A stretch of 64,000 nt of DNA from an uncultured Gammaproteobacteria bacterium. Its GTDB lineage: Bacteria > Pseudomonadota > Gammaproteobacteria > Arenicellales > Poriferihabitantaceae. A model generated the notes under the pieces. The model made no database searches and was not told the DNA's origin. It saw only the letters and a list, made by a program, of their open reading frames with translations. Positions 61,472-64,000 of the stretch are shown here, one piece after another. The stretch is taken from the NCBI GenBank assembly GCA_947259885.1, contig CAMYNW010000015.1, forward strand, positions 1 to 64,000. The letters run 5' to 3'. The stretch's first letter is position 1. Each line of letters begins with the position of its first letter. The translations under genes and the position numbers were made by a program.

Positions 61472-61888
61472 GATTCCACAAACATCCTGAATTTAGTAAA
61501 CCTATCTTATAAAAACATATCATTCAAATCTGTGAATTAATGCACATTATTGGATTTTACTTTTGCACCATCCGGAGCTAATGTCAGGACTTACGGGCGA
61601 CATAAAGGTCCTGAACTAAATTCACAGGTTGGTAGGCAGGTATAACCCTATCGTGAGCAATCTCGGGCCTTCGGGGTATATTCTGAGATCGCAAATCAAG
61701 TTTGGTCGACCTGCCTAACCACCCAATTTTCTGACCAATCTCATGCTGCAAGAATCGAGCAAGCGCCTCGAATCAAGTATACGGCTGCGTAACTCCAACA
61801 AGGGAATCGATCTATTTTATTAGGTCGTCACTAAGCAATAATCACGATAGTATTCTTGTATACCGATCATTTCACCTGAGGGAGCTCA
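61472..61888. other. 417-base non-coding stretch with nested inverted repeats, possible small RNA
   Basis: No coding frame is convincing here. Three pairings are seen: TCAGGAC (61584-61590) with GTCCTGA (61608-61614), perfect; TAGGCAGGT (61633-61641) with ACCTGCCTA (61709-61717), perfect, enclosing about 67 bases; and inside that GCAATCTC (61657-61664) with GAGATCGC (61685-61692), 7 of 8. The inner loop has a stable CCTTCGGG-type tetraloop (about 61668-61675). This organisation suggests a structured transcript, but no known RNA family is recognised and there is no clear terminator. The last 80 bases probably hold the promoter of the cyclase gene. Confidence 0.4.
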
Positions 61889-63778
61889 ATGGAGCAGAAT
61901 AAGACGCGAAAGCTTGCTGTTGTCTTACATGCTGATGTAGTTGGCTCCACCAAGCTTGTTCAACGGAATGAAACGCTCGCCCATAATCGAGTTCAGGACG
62001 CTTTTCGTCGATTCTCTGAAATAATCACTGCCTACGGCGGTATTGCGCGGGAAATACGAGGTGATGCGCTCATAGCCGAGTTTCCTCGAGCTTCTGACGC
62101 TGTCTGTGCCGCGCTGCGTTTCCAGCAGTTAAATGCCCAACACAACAACCAGTTCGAAGACGACATTGCTCCAACCATTAGAATCGGAATTGCGCTAGGG
62201 GAAGAAGTATTTGCAGACAATACGGTAACCGGTCCAGGAGTGGTGCTGGCGCAACGTGTCGAACAACTGTCGATACCAGGAGGGGTTTGCGTAACCAGCG
62301 CAATTCATGAGGCCATCCCAACACGGATGCCATTTGATCAGGAGAACATGGGCGAACAGCAGATAAAAGGATTTGAAGAATTTGTCCGAGTTTATAGGGT
62401 CAGGTTAAAGCAGGGCGAAACTATACCTGAAGCGGAATTATTCAATCCACCTCGACGCTCTTCAACAAAACGTAATCTGGTTTTCGGCATCAGCGCAATC
62501 GGGTTAATAGCGGCTGTCGGAATAATTTTATGGTTGCAACCCTGGATCAATAGAGACAACCAAGTAACCACCATTGTGGCTCAGGATGTGGAACCGGACA
62601 AACCATCGATTGCGGTATTACCATTTGACAATTTGAGCGGAGATCAGGAGCAGCGTTACTTCGCGGATGGCTTGGCCGACGATCTGATCACCGATCTGTC
62701 GAAGTTATCAGGATTGCATGTAATTGCTCGAACATCGAGTTTCGCTTATAGAGGGGTATCTGAAGGGATAAAGCAAGTGGCCATGGAATTGGGCGTGAAA
62801 TACATTCTGAATGGAAGCGTTCGTCGATCAGATAAGACGGTACGCATAAATGCTCAACTTGTCGACTCAGTCACGGGTCAACATGTATGGTCTGAACGGT
62901 TTGATCGGGACCTCACCGACATCTTCACAATTCAAGATGAAGTCACCGATCAAATTGTGAGGGCTCTAGAGTTAAGTCTCAATTCAAACGAAAGAGAGCG
63001 TTTAGATCGCCCGCGTGCTGCAAATTTCGACGCTTTCGATATGTTACTTCGTGCAAGAGAAATCCAAGCAAGGTTCACGCCTGAAGATAATGCAGCAGGG
63101 CGCGAGCTGTACAAGAAAGCAGCCCAGCTCGATCCAGATTATGCAAGGGCTTATGCAGGGGTTGCGTTCACTCATGCAATAGACGTGAACATGAACTGGT
63201 CCGACAATCAAAAACAGTCGATAAAGCTAGGGCGCGAAGCAGTTGCCAGAGCTTTCGAGCTCGATGATTCACTTGGTCAAGTTTATTTCTCCCAAGGATC
63301 CCTTCACCTTGCGGAGGGACGGTACCAAGAATCGGTTGAAGTAATGAAAAGGGGAATTGAGATAGCGCCCAGTTACGCTGATGGAATCGCTAATCTAGCG
63401 TTTTCGCTGGTAAACTGGGGTCACCACGCAGAGGGATTAGAGGCGATCAACAACGCTAAGAAATTTAATCCGCGATTTACTCAGGTGTATCTTTATGTCG
63501 AGTCACTCGCGTTGTTTCACCTGATGCGTTTTGAAGATGCTATCCCTCTGCTGCAAACAGCTATTGAACGTAATCCCGCTTTCGACCGATTGCAGTTACT
63601 GTTAGCTGCAACGTTGGCACACCTAGGAAAACTGGAGGAAGCTGAATGGGCGCTCCAAGAAGCACTTTTTGTGCGACCAGACCTGTCGCTCTCGGACGAA
63701 CGCAGTGATTCAATTCTCGCGAGAGATGAAGACATTGAACGATATATCAAAGGTCTAAAAATAGCGGGATTGGAGTAG
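61889..63778 (+). CDS. class III nucleotide cyclase with TolB/FlgO-like domain and TPR repeats
   Basis: The 629-residue protein starts with a class III cyclase domain (about 8-185): metal-site Asp in VLHADVVGSTKLV, AREIRGDALIAEFPRASDA and IRIGIALGEEVF. A single membrane helix follows at about 197-215 (FGISAIGLIAAVGIILWLQP). Next is a segment IAVLPFDNLSGDQEQRYFAD, then DLSKLSGLHVIARTSSFAY, seen in many proteobacterial cyclases with a TolB-like fold. The rest is TPR repeats (about 410-620). The product may be cAMP or cGMP. No clear partner gene is adjacent. Confidence 0.88.
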   Translation: MEQNKTRKLAVVLHADVVGSTKLVQRNETLAHNRVQDAFRRFSEIITAYGGIAREIRGDALIAEFPRASDAVCAALRFQQLNAQHNNQFEDDIAPTIRIGIALGEEVFADNTVTGPGVVLAQRVEQLSIPGGVCVTSAIHEAIPTRMPFDQENMGEQQIKGFEEFVRVYRVRLKQGETIPEAELFNPPRRSSTKRNLVFGISAIGLIAAVGIILWLQPWINRDNQVTTIVAQDVEPDKPSIAVLPFDNLSGDQEQRYFADGLADDLITDLSKLSGLHVIARTSSFAYRGVSEGIKQVAMELGVKYILNGSVRRSDKTVRINAQLVDSVTGQHVWSERFDRDLTDIFTIQDEVTDQIVRALELSLNSNERERLDRPRAANFDAFDMLLRAREIQARFTPEDNAAGRELYKKAAQLDPDYARAYAGVAFTHAIDVNMNWSDNQKQSIKLGREAVARAFELDDSLGQVYFSQGSLHLAEGRYQESVEVMKRGIEIAPSYADGIANLAFSLVNWGHHAEGLEAINNAKKFNPRFTQVYLYVESLALFHLMRFEDAIPLLQTAIERNPAFDRLQLLLAATLAHLGKLEEAEWALQEALFVRPDLSLSDERSDSILARDEDIERYIKGLKIAGLE

Positions 63779-63858
63779 TGGAAATTAATTGCAGGCTGCT
63801 GGTAACCCGCCTGGCAGGCGGTAAACTTGAGTATGATGGCGATATCTGTGTGCGCTAC

Positions 63859-63888
63859 ATAATCAGTTGTAACAATAATCAGTTGTAA
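63859..63888. repeat. 14-bp direct repeat, two copies
   Basis: ATAATCAGTTGTAA occurs at 63859-63872 and again at 63875-63888, two bases apart (a 16-base period, about 1.5 helical turns). It sits about 80 bases after the cyclase stop codon, in a 222-base non-coding stretch that runs to the window end. A hairpin CCGCCT/AGGCGG (63807-63821, 3-base loop) precedes it. The repeat could be a regulator site for the next gene, outside the window. Confidence 0.6.
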
Positions 63889-64000
63889 AAGTTAGGATTA
63901 AACCTTTCAGTTCCGGAACCACAGCTCGATTTGATCTGACAATCCCAAAAAAACAGACATTCGTTCGGATACCATTAAAGGTCTGAGAATGCTCCAGGCC

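Noticed and set aside
61850..61870. GTATACC-containing sequence before the cyclase gene as a third GntR site
   Set aside because: Only about seven bases match the core and the inverted partner is absent.

Overview
The window comes from the chromosome of a gammaproteobacterium, probably an environmental or marine lineage of moderate GC. The evidence is the pyrG-kdsA-eno-ftsB gene order, dusB next to fis, the mutS-fdxA and suhB/trmJ arrangements, LPS genes (kdsA, waaA), SdhE/CptA-type proteins beside the succinate dehydrogenase operon, and AceK beside isocitrate lyase. I found no rRNA, tRNA, CRISPR array, insertion sequence or prophage. Genes are tightly packed with many 4-nt start/stop overlaps, and GTG and TTG starts are common.

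Bases 1-38 kb are core housekeeping. The end of tilS is followed by pyrG, kdsA, eno and ftsB. Then come ygfZ on the opposite strand, a complete succinate dehydrogenase operon (an SDHAF4-like factor, sdhC, sdhD, sdhA, sdhB, sdhE, a CptA/YgfX-like membrane protein), and nadB. Next are a class I glutamine amidotransferase with hslO, an Lrp-type regulator, aroQ-accB-accC-prmA, a DUF3426-type zinc-ribbon membrane protein, dusB-fis-purH, an unusual zinc-ribbon membrane protein, purD, tsaC, hemF and waaA, and a lipoprotein of unknown role. pepN, a VOC protein, fdxA, mutS, suhB, trmJ and two GNAT acetyltransferases complete the section.

Bases 39-61 kb look like an accessory carbon-metabolism region. 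They hold pyruvate kinase, a quinone oxidoreductase, a divergent SucCD/MtkAB-like acyl-CoA synthetase pair and a tripartite tricarboxylate transporter (TctC-TctB-TctA). A GntR/FCD regulator follows, then a ThDP-dependent enzyme resembling 2-hydroxyacyl-CoA lyases, a close Frc (formyl-CoA transferase) homologue, a stand-alone ALDH1L1-type formyltransferase domain, formate-tetrahydrofolate ligase, a tandem universal stress protein, a ketopantoate-reductase-like protein, malic enzyme, isocitrate lyase and AceK. My reading is import of a small carboxylic acid (oxalate or a 2-hydroxy acid), activation to a CoA thioester, ThDP cleavage to formyl-CoA, and capture of the formyl group on tetrahydrofolate, with carbon then balanced around malate, pyruvate and isocitrate. 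The substrate cannot be settled from sequence. A perfect 24-bp palindrome upstream of tctC recurs as a 12/13 match in the gntR leader, which suggests that GntR controls both. A strong terminator lies between tctC and tctB.

The last 3 kb hold a small DUF1127-like protein, a 417-base non-coding stretch with several nested inverted repeats (a possible small RNA locus), a class III nucleotide cyclase fused to a TolB/FlgO-like domain and TPR repeats, and a short terminal intergenic stretch with a 14-bp direct repeat.
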